Shown: in pieces, positions 33,966 through 43,756 of the stretch
How positions within the stretch are numbered: position 1 is the stretch's first letter
Layout: every line of letters begins with the position of its first letter
Assembly: GCF_016863035.1 (NCBI RefSeq)
Contig: NZ_BOOC01000022.1
Span: forward strand, 124,001 to 188,000
From: Microbispora corallina
Lineage (GTDB): Bacteria > Actinomycetota > Actinomycetes > Streptosporangiales > Streptosporangiaceae
DNA: 64,000 nucleotides
Reading direction: 5' to 3'
Program-made: the position numbers and the translations under genes
Notes under the pieces: model-generated
What the model was told of the DNA's origin: nothing
Databases searched by the model: none
Seen by the model: the letters and a program-made list of their open reading frames with translations, nothing else

Positions 33966-36822
33966 GGGGGCCTCCGGCGAAGATCGCGTCGACGACGGCC
34001 TTGGCGGCCGAGCCGGTGTCGTACTCCCCGAACCGCTCGGCGAAGCGCCGCCGCCGCCCGGCGTGCCGGTCCGGGCCGGAGCGGGCCTCCCGCAACGCGT
34101 CGAACAGCTCGTCCTCCCCGGTGACGACGGGCCCGGGCGCCACCTCGGCGAGGTCGAAGTAGGCGCCGCGCCGGCTCACGTAGGCGTCGGCGTCGGGGGT
34201 GTGGAACACCATGGGCCGGTCGAGCAGCGCGTAGTCGAACATCAGGGACGAGTAGTCGGTGACGAGCACGTCCGACAGCAGCAGCAGCGGGGTCACGTCG
34301 TGCACCTCGCCGACGTCGACGACGGCGTGCCCGAGGCCGGGCGGCACCACGACCGCGCTGAGGTAGTGGGCGCGCACCAGCAGGACGTGGGTGCCGCCCA
34401 GTTCCCGGACGAAGCGGCCGAGGTCGAACGGGATCTCGAAGCGCCGCTCCGGCCTGCCCTTCTCGTCGGCGCGGAACGTCGGCGCGTACAGCACGACGGT
34501 CCGGCCGGCCGGCAGCCCCAGCCTGCGCCGCAGCGCGTCCAGCTCCCCGGGGTCGCCGCCGTTGACGAGCGGGTCGTTGCGCGGGTAGCCGGTGGGCAGC
34601 AGGTCCGCCGTCACGCCGAGGCCCCGGACCAGGGTGCGCCGGTCGTGCTCCGAGCGGATGAGGAAGTGGTCGTACCGCTCCACCATGGCGCGCATCCGCT
34701 CGCGCCGGGCGCGGGTGCCCGCCTTCGTCCGCGGCTCGTCGAGGCCCATCCGCTTGTACGCCGAGCCGTGCCAGGTCTGGAGGTACGTCGTCTCCGGCCG
34801 CTTGACCAGCCCCGCGGGGAAGCCCTGGTTGTCCACCCAGAACTCGGCCCGCGCGAGCGCGTGGTAGTAGGCCCAGGAGCCGCGCCTGACCAGCTCGGCG
34901 TCCGCGGGGAAGCCCTTGGCTGCGCCGCGGTACGACCAGACGGCCCGGTGGCCGGTCTTCCGGCGGCGCAGCTCCTCGTAGACGTACTTGGGGTTGTCGG
35001 AGTACTGCGCCCCGAGGTGGCTTTCGAACACGACGGTCCCCCGCCGGATCGGGAGCCGCCGCAGCAGCGCGTTGTAGACGGCGATCTTGGTCCTGCGGCT
35101 CCTCAGCGCGGCGAGGACCGCGCGCTCGCGCCGGGTCACGGCCCGCCAGATTCGGGCGCCGCCGCCGCTCGCCGCGATCCTGCGGGCCAGGGGCAGGGTG
35201 GCTCTGGCGATCGCGCCCCTGGCCACCGTGCGGAGGGCGAGCTCGCCCGACTCCGGCACGTAGAACTCCATGAAGTCGCCGGCCACGCGGGTCAGGCGCG
35301 GCCGGACGGCCAGTCCGGGCTCCTCGTAGCCGACGTCGGAGGAGGTGAGCCGGACCGTGACGTTCCGCCCGTCGGCCGACAGCACCAGCCACAGCCCGAA
35401 CGTCTGGTCCACGAGGCCGATCGGCCGGATCACCCTCCCCGGATGGAAGGACGCCTCCCAGCGGATGCGCCTGCCGTCCGTGGAGACGGCGGCCGGCACC
35501 GAGAACGCCCTGCCCTTGCGCTGCCGGTCCCGGAACTCCAGCCTCCCGGTGAGGCGGTCCGGGGCGATGCGGCCCAGCGGGTTCACCGCGTCGCCGGCGA
35601 CGCGCACCTCGCTTCCCCGCCGGGTCACCGAGGTCACCCGCCCGCCCAGCTTGAACGACCGGAACGGCGCGCTGTGCACGCCGAGGTCGGTCACGTCGAG
35701 CACGCGCCGGGCGAACGCGCCGTCGAGGTGGCGGTCGCACCAGTAGACGCGGCCGTCGCGCTCGACCAGGTCGGTCGACAGCGTCGGGCGCACGCCCTTC
35801 CTCGGCCGGTAGTCGGCCGCGGCCAGCGCCGCGTCGTAGTCGCCGCACAGGACCATCAGCCCGGCGATCGCGGGGATCGGCCGGCCCTCCTCGAACGCGG
35901 CGGGGCCCAGCTCCGCGAGGTACTCCCGGGCCAGGTCGAGGAACTCCCGGCGGTACTCCGCGTCCCGGCTGCGCAGCTCCCGCAGGTAGAGGATCAGGTC
36001 GTGGTTGAGGAACTTGGCGTCCTTGCGGCGCTTGAGCCCGGCCGCGCCGTGCCACAGGAACTCCTCGTCCACGGCCCGGTGCACGGCCAGCCGGTCGGCG
36101 AAGTTGCGCAGGTCCGCCCGGCGGTTCGTGATGGACAGGTTCGGCCCGCGGCGCACGACGGCCCAGTTGTAGACCCGGTGCGGCACGACCGCGATCCGCC
36201 GGGCGGCCAGGTACGCCTGGGCGCTCCACAGCAGGTCCTCGTAGTGGAGGCCCTCGACGAAGCGGAGCCCGGCCCGCTCGATGAAGTCGCGGCGGTAGCA
36301 CTTGTTGGTGCTGAGCGTGTCGTACAGGAGGTCGGGGTTGTCGAGGACGCTCTCGTAGACAGCCGAGCGCCGGTACTGGCCGGGGTACCAGGCGCGCTCC
36401 TCGCCCGTGTCCGTGAACACCCGCACGCAGCGCCCGGAGACGAGGTCGGCCCCGGTCTCCTCGGCCGCGGCGAGCAGGGTGCGGCAGGCGTGCCGGTCGA
36501 GGGTGTCGTCGCTGTCGAGGAACATCACGTGGTCGCCGCGGGCGTGCTCCAGGCCCACGTTGCGCGGCCGGCCGCATCCGCCCGAGTTCTCCGGCAGCCG
36601 CACGACCCGCACCCGGTCGGGATGGGACGCCGCGAACCGCTCGGCGACCCGGGCCGAGCCGTCCGTGCTCGCGTCGTCGACGATCACCACCTCGACCGAC
36701 CGCAGGGACTGCTCCAGCACGGACCGCACCGCGTCCGGCAGCCGGCGGGCGTCGTTGTAGACGATCACCACCACGCTGACCGCGACGCCGCCGGACGCCC
36801 CCCGCGAGGACACCACGGGCAC
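33958..36822 (-). CDS. bifunctional GT2 glycosyltransferase / CDP-glycerol glycerophosphotransferase
   Basis: A 954-residue teichoic-acid-type polymerase. Residues 10-230 form a GT2 GT-A domain with SVVVIVYNDARRL, VVIVDDAST (DD at 49-50) and MFLDSDDTLDRHA. A beta-rich middle region lies at about 390-570. Residues 600-950 form the glycerophosphotransferase: GTVVFESHLGAQYSDNPKYVYEEL, YLQTWHGSAYKRMG (His), YPRNDPLV, VVLYAPTFR and VLVTDYSSLMFDYA. It has no transmembrane segment and probably acts at the inner membrane face. The GTG at 36822 follows GAGGGGTGGTGG. A 20-bp TACTAC/GTAGTA dyad lies 17 bp upstream, of the same type as those before blaI. Confidence 0.93.
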   Translation of the reverse strand: MPVVSSRGASGGVAVSVVVIVYNDARRLPDAVRSVLEQSLRSVEVVIVDDASTDGSARVAERFAASHPDRVRVVRLPENSGGCGRPRNVGLEHARGDHVMFLDSDDTLDRHACRTLLAAAEETGADLVSGRCVRVFTDTGEERAWYPGQYRRSAVYESVLDNPDLLYDTLSTNKCYRRDFIERAGLRFVEGLHYEDLLWSAQAYLAARRIAVVPHRVYNWAVVRRGPNLSITNRRADLRNFADRLAVHRAVDEEFLWHGAAGLKRRKDAKFLNHDLILYLRELRSRDAEYRREFLDLAREYLAELGPAAFEEGRPIPAIAGLMVLCGDYDAALAAADYRPRKGVRPTLSTDLVERDGRVYWCDRHLDGAFARRVLDVTDLGVHSAPFRSFKLGGRVTSVTRRGSEVRVAGDAVNPLGRIAPDRLTGRLEFRDRQRKGRAFSVPAAVSTDGRRIRWEASFHPGRVIRPIGLVDQTFGLWLVLSADGRNVTVRLTSSDVGYEEPGLAVRPRLTRVAGDFMEFYVPESGELALRTVARGAIARATLPLARRIAASGGGARIWRAVTRRERAVLAALRSRRTKIAVYNALLRRLPIRRGTVVFESHLGAQYSDNPKYVYEELRRRKTGHRAVWSYRGAAKGFPADAELVRRGSWAYYHALARAEFWVDNQGFPAGLVKRPETTYLQTWHGSAYKRMGLDEPRTKAGTRARRERMRAMVERYDHFLIRSEHDRRTLVRGLGVTADLLPTGYPRNDPLVNGGDPGELDALRRRLGLPAGRTVVLYAPTFRADEKGRPERRFEIPFDLGRFVRELGGTHVLLVRAHYLSAVVVPPGLGHAVVDVGEVHDVTPLLLLSDVLVTDYSSLMFDYALLDRPMVFHTPDADAYVSRRGAYFDLAEVAPGPVVTGEDELFDALREARSGPDRHAGRRRRFAERFGEYDTGSAAKAVVDAIFAGGPRG

Positions 36823-36838
36823 CCACCACCCCTCGATT

Positions 36839-36858
36839 ACTACTACCGCCGTAGTAGT
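36839..36858. promoter_or_regulatory. BlaI-type operator upstream of the glycerophosphotransferase gene
   Basis: A perfect 8-bp-arm dyad, ACTACTAC-CGCC-GTAGTAGT, lies 17 bp before the start. TACTA/TAGTA half-sites and the 4-bp spacer match the dyads at 38262-38297. It fits binding by the BlaI-like repressor encoded next to it. Confidence 0.65.
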
Positions 36859-36925
36859 CGCGAGATGCTAGTACCCGCTCGGTTAACTCCGGGTTCACGG
36901 AGTTAGCGCAATGTGCCGGAAATGT

Positions 36926-37855
36926 TCACGCATGCGAGGTGAGCGTGGCGGGCTCCGACCTCTCGAACAGCGACTCGGTGTCGGCCCTGGCCTCGTTCAC
37001 GGCGATCAGGCACAGGGTCAGGACCGCCACGAGCGCGGCCACCGCGAACGGCCGCCGCCGCGGCGGGGCGTCGAGCAGGCAGGTGATGCGGTCGGGCACG
37101 GCGCCGTCGCTGAAGGCCAGCGCGGCCGGTCCCACGGCGTGCCTGCTGGTCGCGAGCGCGGCGCGGATGACGGCGCGGGCGGCCAGGCGGCGGTCGCCCA
37201 CGTGGGCCGCGGCCCGCTCGTCGGCCCATCGCTCGGTCGTGTACTCGACGGTCCGCGGCAGCGCGGCGAGCATCGGGTTCAGCGCGGCCGTGACGGCCGC
37301 GGCCAGCCGGTAGAGGTGGTGGCGGTCGCCCAGGTGAGCCCGCTCGTGCGCCAGCAGCACCCGCCGCTCCTCGGCGGTGAGCGCGCGGAGCATCCCCGTC
37401 GTGACGACGATCCGGCCCGCGCGCCGCCCGGGCACGGCCCGGGCGCGGGGTACGGCGTCCCTCACGATGACCAGGTCGCCGGCGCCGGGGTGGGCCCCCC
37501 GGCACGCGCGGGCGGCCTCCGCGAGGGCCAGGCCCCGCCGTACGGCGGTCGCGGCGGCGAGGACGGCGAGCACGGCCAGCAAGCCCAGCGCGGCCTGGCC
37601 GACCAGCGGCGGCACGGGATCGTTGGCCTTCAGCAGCCGCACCGACCAGTCCCCGAACGCGGCCACGGCCGGAAGCTGGCCGACGTAGGTGCCGGCGAGC
37701 GCGGCCAGCGCGAACGCCGTGCTGAGCGCGCACGCGGCGCCCGAGGCGACCAGCAGCCGGGTCCCCGTGGCCGGCGCCAGCCGCCGCCCGAAACGCGGGA
37801 TCGTCAGCCCGAGCAGGGCCGACACGAGGAACGGCAGGTAGACGACGAGGCGCAT
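36926..37855 (-). CDS. M56-family (BlaR1-like) membrane metalloprotease without a sensor domain
   Basis: A 309-residue integral membrane zinc protease. It has about four hydrophobic segments (5-20, 34-58, 84-105 and 270-290). The zinc motif is HERAH (170-174) in LLAHERAHLGDRHH, with a likely third ligand in TTERWADE near 208-213. In BlaR1 a penicillin-binding sensor domain follows the protease; here the protein ends about 20 residues after the last helix, so the signal must be sensed otherwise. Its ATG is one base after the BlaI stop, so the two are coupled. The expected role is cleavage-dependent inactivation of the BlaI repressor (family knowledge plus inference). Confidence 0.9.
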   Translation of the reverse strand: MRLVVYLPFLVSALLGLTIPRFGRRLAPATGTRLLVASGAACALSTAFALAALAGTYVGQLPAVAAFGDWSVRLLKANDPVPPLVGQAALGLLAVLAVLAAATAVRRGLALAEAARACRGAHPGAGDLVIVRDAVPRARAVPGRRAGRIVVTTGMLRALTAEERRVLLAHERAHLGDRHHLYRLAAAVTAALNPMLAALPRTVEYTTERWADERAAAHVGDRRLAARAVIRAALATSRHAVGPAALAFSDGAVPDRITCLLDAPPRRRPFAVAALVAVLTLCLIAVNEARADTESLFERSEPATLTSHA

Positions 37856-37856
37856 G

Positions 37857-38234
37857 TCAACCGTCGACCTCCCGGAGCAGCCGCTGCAGCACCTGCTCGT
37901 CGTCCGGCGACAGCCGGGAGACGAACTCGGCCAGCACGGCGGCGCGGTCGCTGCGGCGTGCCAGCAGGTCGCGCATGGCTTCGGCCGTGTGCGCGGCCTC
38001 GCCGACCGCGGGGGCGTAGACGAACCCGCGACCGGCCCGCTCCCGCGTGGCCAGGCCCTTGCGGTGCAGCCGGGCCAGCGTGGTCATCACGGTCGTGTAG
38101 GCGAGCGAGCCGCCCAGCTCCGCCTGGACGTCGGCCGGGCTCATCGGCCCGGCGGCGGCCCACAGCGCGGCGAGGACCTCGTCCTCCAGCATCCCGGGCG
38201 ACCTCTTGTCGGAGTGTCCCTGATCCCCGGCCAT
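37857..38234 (-). CDS. BlaI/MecI-family repressor
   Basis: A 125-residue winged-helix repressor: LEDEVLAALWAAAGPMSPADVQAEL, SLAYTTVMTTLARLHRKGLATRERAGRGFVYAPAV is the DNA-binding wing region, and the C-terminal third is the helical dimerisation part (LAEFVSRLSPDDEQVLQRLL). The ATG at 38234 has GGGAGG upstream; a GTG 24 bp earlier has none. It heads an operon with the M56 protease and is divergent from a GT4 gene. Two tandem dyads of its expected operator type lie between them, so autoregulation is likely. No beta-lactamase gene is adjacent. Confidence 0.93.
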   Translation of the reverse strand: MAGDQGHSDKRSPGMLEDEVLAALWAAAGPMSPADVQAELGGSLAYTTVMTTLARLHRKGLATRERAGRGFVYAPAVGEAAHTAEAMRDLLARRSDRAAVLAEFVSRLSPDDEQVLQRLLREVDG

Positions 38235-38261
38235 GGGAACGCGCCTCCCTTTCACCACGTC

Positions 38262-38297
38262 CTACTATCGGGATAGTAGAAACTATCGGGGTAGTAG
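38262..38297. promoter_or_regulatory. tandem BlaI-type operators between blaI and the divergent GT4 gene
   Basis: Site 1 (38262-38279) is the perfect dyad CTACTAT-CGGG-ATAGTAG. Site 2 (38280-38297) has the same spacer CGGG and right arm GTAGTAG but an imperfect left arm. Centres are 18 bp apart. They lie 28 bp from the BlaI start and 34 bp from the GT4 start. Confidence 0.7.
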
Positions 38298-38330
38298 TTC
38301 AGGAGCCTACACGGGCGAAGGAGGCGGCGG

Positions 38331-39572
38331 ATGGAACCGTCGGAGGACGGCACGGCACGCGAGGGGGGCCGCATGACGGTGCGCTACCTCCTCATGAACG
38401 CCTACAGCGTCGGCGGCACGATCCGGACCGTGATCAACCAGGCGAACGCGATGGCCGCCGCGGGACACGACGTCGACCTTGTGAGCGTCTTCCGGACCCG
38501 GCAGGAGACGAGGTTCCCCGTCGACCCCCGGGTGCGGCTGCGCTCCCTCGCCGACCTGCGCGGGCCCGAGTGGCGGCACCCGCTGCGCACCTGGCTCGTC
38601 CGCCGTCCGAGCACCCTCGTGCCGCCGGCCGAGGTCCGTTACACGACGTTCAACCGCTTCAGCGACCCCCGGATCGTCGCCTACCTGCAGACTTTGCACG
38701 GCGGCGTGCTGGTCACGACGCGGCCCGCATTGAACCTGCTGGCGGCCCGGTTCGCGCCGAGGGACGTGGTCCTGGTGGGGCAGGAGCACATGCACCTCGA
38801 CTCGCACAAGGCCGGCCTGCGGGCCGAGATCGAGCGCTGGTACCCCCGGCTCGACGCGCTGGTCGCGCTCACCGAGACCGACGCCGCCCGGTACGGCGCG
38901 CTGCTCGCCGGGAGCGACGCCGCGGTGGTCGCGATCCCGAACGGGCTCACCCCGGCCGAGCGGCGCCCGGCGGACGTGGACGGCACCACCGTGGTGGCGG
39001 TCGGCCGGCTGACCCCGCAGAAGGGGTTCGACATGCTGATCACGGCGTTCGCCGCCGTCGCCGCGGCCCATCCGGAGTGGCGGCTGCGCATCTACGGGGA
39101 CGGCAGGGAGCGGGCCCGGCTGCTCAGGCTGGCCGGCCGCCTCGGCCTGCGCGACCGCGTCTTCCTCATGGGGACGACCATGAAGATCGAAAAGGAGCTG
39201 GCGAAGGGGTCGCTGTTCGTGCTCAGCTCCCGTTCCGAGGGCTTCGGCATGGTCCTCATCGAGGCCATGGCCCACGGCCTGCCCGTGGTCAGCTTCGACT
39301 GCCCCGAGGGCCCGGCGGAGATCGTCACGCCGGAGCGGGACGGTCTGCTGGTCCCGCCCAAGGACGTGGACGCCCTCGCGGCCGCGATCACGCGCCTCGT
39401 CGAGGACCCGGCGCTGCGCGCGTCCCTGGGGGCGGCCGCCCGCGCGTCGTCGGCCCGCTACGGGATGGACGTCGTCCACGCCCGCTGGGAGGCCCTGTTC
39501 GCCCGGCTCCTGACGGCCCGCGAGAACGCCGGAATTCAGGGAGGTACGCTCGGAAAGGCCGCGAACCGGTGA
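38331..39572 (+). CDS. GT4-family glycosyltransferase, divergent from blaI
   Basis: A 413-residue GT-B glycosyltransferase. N-terminal acceptor domain: VRYLLMNAYSVGGTIRTVINQANAMAAAGHDVDLVSVFR. Donor domain: VVAVGRLTPQKGFDMLITAF and SRSEGFGMVLIEAMAHGLPVVSFDCPEGPAEIV with the E-x7-E pair. The ATG at 38331 follows GGAGG; the ATG at 38373 also has a G-rich site and gives a tighter family N-terminus, so either may be used. This type occurs in wall-polymer loci. It shares the BlaI-type operators with blaI. Confidence 0.91.
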   Translation: MEPSEDGTAREGGRMTVRYLLMNAYSVGGTIRTVINQANAMAAAGHDVDLVSVFRTRQETRFPVDPRVRLRSLADLRGPEWRHPLRTWLVRRPSTLVPPAEVRYTTFNRFSDPRIVAYLQTLHGGVLVTTRPALNLLAARFAPRDVVLVGQEHMHLDSHKAGLRAEIERWYPRLDALVALTETDAARYGALLAGSDAAVVAIPNGLTPAERRPADVDGTTVVAVGRLTPQKGFDMLITAFAAVAAAHPEWRLRIYGDGRERARLLRLAGRLGLRDRVFLMGTTMKIEKELAKGSLFVLSSRSEGFGMVLIEAMAHGLPVVSFDCPEGPAEIVTPERDGLLVPPKDVDALAAAITRLVEDPALRASLGAAARASSARYGMDVVHARWEALFARLLTARENAGIQGGTLGKAANR

Positions 39573-39589
39573 CGAGAGGACGACCGCCG

Positions 39590-40551
<962 letters not shown>

Positions 40552-40564
<13 letters not shown>

Positions 40565-41736
40565 CCGGGGAGCGCGGCGCAGAGACGGTCGAGCTCCTCC
40601 TCCGTGTTGTAGTAGTGGACCGAGGCCCGGACCATCGGCGGCAGCCCGCGGGCCTCGAAGTCCCACCGTGCCGAGGTCGGCCAGGACACCGACACGTTGA
40701 TCGCCTGTTCCGACAGCGCGCGGGCGACGCCGGCGCTCTCGTGGCCGTCGACGGTGAACGTCACGATGCCGCAGCGCCGGACGCCCGTGTCGCGCACCGT
40801 CACGCCGGGGATCGCGCGCAGGCGCTCGCGCAGGGTCTCCGCCAGCCCGGTCACCCGCTCCTCGATCGCGTCAAGGCCGAGGCCGAGGGCGTAGTCGGCG
40901 GCCACCCCCAGGCCGATCTTGCCGGCCACGAAGCCCTCCCAGTTCTCGAACCGGCGGGCGTCGTCGTGGACCGTGTACCCCCCGGCCGAGGTCCAGGTCG
41001 CCGCGTGCAGGTCGAGGAACGGCGGCTCCAGATCACGGAGGATCCGGCGGGAGCAGTACAGGAACCCGGTGCCCCGGGGTCCGCGGAGGAACTTGCGGCC
41101 GGTCGCCGACAGCAGGTCGCAGCCGATCTCGCGGACGTCCACCCGCATCTGGCCGACCGACTGGCACGCGTCGAGCAGATAGGTCACCCCGGCCTCGCGG
41201 GCCACCCGGCCGATCTCGGCCGCCGGGTTGACCAGGCCGCCCTGGGTGGGCACGTGGGTGACGGCGATCAGTCGCACCCGCTCGTCGATCATGTCGCGCA
41301 GGGCGCCGGCGGACAGCGCGCCGCTCTCGTCGTCCGGGACCGGCTCGACGCGCACGCCGTGCCGCCGGGCGATCTGGAGGAACGGGATCACGTTGCCGGC
41401 GTACTCGGCGCGGGATGTGAGGATCCGGTCGCCCGGCCGCCAGGGCAGCGAGTAGAAGGCCATGTCCCAGGCGCGGGTGGCGTTCTCCACGATGGCGATC
41501 TCGTCGCGGCCGGCCCCGACGAGCGCGGCCAGCGCGTCGTAGGCGTGCTCGGTCCGCGCCTCCTCGGCGCGGGCGGCCCTGTAGCCGCCGATCCGCTCCT
41601 CCAGCCGCAGGTGCCCGACGACGGCGTCGGTCACCGGCCGCGGCGGCAGGGACGATCCCGCGTTGTCGAGGTGGACCACCTCCGCGCATCCCGCCGTGTC
41701 GGCCCGCACCCGCTCGACGTCGATCCCCACGGCCAC
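40552..41736 (-). CDS. class V PLP aminotransferase / cysteine-desulfurase-like protein
   Basis: A 394-residue PLP enzyme of the class V fold. Blocks: VVHLDNAGSSLPPRPV, IAIVENATRAWDMAFYSLPW, ILTSRAEYAGNVIPF, VTYLLDACQSVGQMRVD and the PLP-lysine loop LLSATGRKFLRGPRGTGFLY. The loop and length recall EgtE-type and isopenicillin-N-epimerase-like members rather than IscS, and no active-site Cys loop is obvious. Start choice among nearby GTGs is uncertain. No other ergothioneine gene is in view. Substrate unknown. Confidence 0.85.
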
Positions 41737-41775
41737 CTCCGCGTACGGTCCCGGACGACCATTCTGCCCGCCTGA

Positions 41776-42684
41776 TCACCGAGGTGACCGGACGGCGTCC
41801 TGTCCCAGCACGTGGTGGTCGACGAGGTCGAGGAAGGCCCGCACGGCCGCGCTGGGCCGCCGGGTGGCCGAGGTGGCCACGGACAGCGACCAGGTCAGGG
41901 TGGCGCCGGCGGTCCGCAGGACCCGCAGGTCGGGGTCGTGCGGCGCGACGAACTCGGGCAGGAACGCGACGCCGAGGCCGTGCCGGACGTAGGCCGAGCC
42001 GGTCGCGACGTCGGCCACCTCCAGCCGGACCCGCCGCTCCACCCCGGCGGCGGCGAAGGCCCGGTCCACGACGGTCCGGTTGCCGTACCCGGGCGGGAAG
42101 TCGATGAACTCCTCCTCCGACAGCCGCGCCAGCGGGACGGCCTCCTCCCCCGCCAGCGGGTGGTCGGCCGGCACGACGAGCACCAGCGGCACCGCCGCCA
42201 GCTCCCGTATGGCGAGCCCCGGCAGGGGCCCGGGCAGCGAGACGAACGCGGCGTCGAGTTCCCCGGCGACCAGCGCCTGGGCCAGCCCGGCCGAGCCGGT
42301 CGGCGCGATCCGCAGGCGCATGGTGACGCCGGGATGCTCCGCGTGGAAGCGCCCGAGCAGGGCGGGCAGGTCGACGAGCGGCAGCGAGGTCAGCGTGCCG
42401 ATGTCGATCGTGCCGCGCAGACCGTCCTCGGCCGCCTGGACGGCCTCCCGGGCCGAGCGGACCGCGTCCAGCACGGCTCTGGCCTCGGGTAGCAGCACGC
42501 ACCCGGCGTCGGAGAGGGAGACCCGCTGGGAGGTGCGGTCGAACAGCGTCACCCCGAGCTCCCGCTCCAGCGACCGGATGGCGGCCGAGACCCCGGACTG
42601 CACCACGTGCAGCCGCCGGGACGCACGAGTGAAGTTCAGCTCCTCGGCGACGGCCACGAAATACTCGAGATGACGCAGCTCCAT
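41776..42684 (-). CDS. LysR-family transcriptional regulator
   Basis: A 302-residue LysR regulator with the N-terminal helix-turn-helix MELRHLEYFVAVAEELNFTRASRRLHVVQSGVSAAI and a periplasmic-binding-like effector domain from about 90 (RGTIDIGTLTSLPL). The ATG at 42684 is the conserved LysR start; the frame is open far upstream without meaning. It diverges from a decayed MFS gene, and a dyad ATCAC-N5-GTGAT lies in the 115-bp gap. Confidence 0.93.
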   Translation of the reverse strand: MELRHLEYFVAVAEELNFTRASRRLHVVQSGVSAAIRSLERELGVTLFDRTSQRVSLSDAGCVLLPEARAVLDAVRSAREAVQAAEDGLRGTIDIGTLTSLPLVDLPALLGRFHAEHPGVTMRLRIAPTGSAGLAQALVAGELDAAFVSLPGPLPGLAIRELAAVPLVLVVPADHPLAGEEAVPLARLSEEEFIDFPPGYGNRTVVDRAFAAAGVERRVRLEVADVATGSAYVRHGLGVAFLPEFVAPHDPDLRVLRTAGATLTWSLSVATSATRRPSAAVRAFLDLVDHHVLGQDAVRSPR

Positions 42685-42693
42685 ACTGCGATT

Positions 42694-42708
42694 ATCACAG
42701 ATCGTGAT
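42694..42708. promoter_or_regulatory. LysR-type operator ATCAC-AGATC-GTGAT
   Basis: A perfect 5-bp-arm dyad lies 10 bp upstream of the LysR ATG in an AT-rich patch. It fits autoregulation and control of the divergent MFS gene. Confidence 0.5.
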
Positions 42709-42799
42709 TGATCTCAGCACCAGCATTCGTTGGACTCGATCGCTGGGCGACGGCCATCCTTGTCGTGGACGAGGACCACCGCGAGCGAATGGACGAGAC

Positions 42800-43708
42800 G
42801 TGCCCATCGCCCCCCGGACGCAGATCGAGATCCGCCGGACCGCCGGCCGTCCCTCCGCGTCCCACCACGCCGGATTCTGGTTCGCCGCCGTCGCGTTCGC
42901 CGTCCAGATGGGGTTCGGCACGGCGCCCACCCCGCTCTGGCCGCTGTACGAGGCCGGTGACGGCTTGGGGCCCACGACGGTGACCGTCGCCTTCGCCCTG
43001 CTCATGGTGGGGGCGGCCGCGAGCTTCCGCACCCTCGGCCACCTGTCCGACCGGCACGGCCGGCGGCGGGTGATCGTCCTGGCGCTGCTGACGGCGACGG
43101 CCGCCACCCTCGTGCTCCTCGCGTGGCCCTCGCTCCCCGGCCTGCTCGCCGGGCGGTTGCTGACCGGCGTGGCCCTCGAGATGCCGGCCTCCACGGCCAC
43201 GACGCACCTGTCCGACCTGTACGGCCGGGCGCACCCCCGCCGCCCCGGGTCGGGCGTGCCCGACGTGGTGGCGACTGCGGCCATGATCAGGGAGCGGCTC
43301 GGCATCGGCGCCCCGCTCGCGGGCGGGCTGCCCGGGTTCGTCACGTTCCTGGCCGCCGCCGGGGGCCGGCTCGCCCTCGGGCACGCCGCGCCCCGGCGGA
43401 TCCTCCTGACCGGGCTCGCGCTGTTCCCCGCCGGCCTGGCGCTGGTCGCCGTGTCGCTCGGCCCCCCGGCCCTGTGGCTCTACCTGCTCGCCTCGGCCGC
43501 GGCGGGAGCGGGAGCCGGGCTGCTGTTCAAGGGCGTGCTCGCCGTGTTCTTCGTCGTCGCGTACGCCGTCATGGGCCTGCAGGCGATCGGGTTCGGCGTC
43601 GCGAACCAGGGCTTCGGGCTGCTGCCGTCGATGATCGGCTTCGCGGTCCTGCTGTCGGCGGGAGCGGCCGCCTCGGTGGCCGCCCTGCCGGGCAGAGCCG
43701 GCGCCTGA
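42800..43708 (+). pseudogene. shortened MFS transporter, apparently decayed by in-frame deletions
   Basis: The frame from GTG 42800 encodes 302 residues, against roughly 400 for the family. Helices 1-4 are intact (WFAAVAFAVQMGFGTAPTPLWPLY, the loop GHLSDRHGRRRVIVLALL, and ASTATTHLSDLYGRA). After that the expected helix 5-7 region is compressed into RRPGSGVPDVVATAAMIRERLGIGAPLAGGLPG. A second gap seems to follow GAGAGLLFKGVLA. About nine helices remain. There is no stop or frameshift, so this may be a shortened functional protein, but in-frame loss of parts of several helices argues for decay. It is divergent from a LysR gene. Confidence 0.6.
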
Positions 43709-43725
43709 GGCACAGGCGCTGTTCT

Positions 43726-43750
43726 ATTCGCGAATCGGGGCTCGCATAAT
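43726..43750 (+). promoter_or_regulatory. promoter and dyad for the leaderless winged-helix gene
   Basis: ATTCGCGAAT (43726-43735) is a perfect 10-bp palindrome. CATAAT (43745-43750) is a good -10 box ending 6 bp before the ATG at 43757, so the transcript is probably leaderless. A related ATTTCGTGAAT lies just after the gene (44077-44087). Confidence 0.5.
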
Positions 43751-43756
43751 CGGGAC

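Noticed and set aside
36926..38234. Beta-lactam resistance operon (blaI-blaR1-bla)
   Set aside because: The M56 protein lacks the penicillin-binding sensor and no beta-lactamase gene adjoins. The serine hydrolase at 55475 is far away and linked to murQ.
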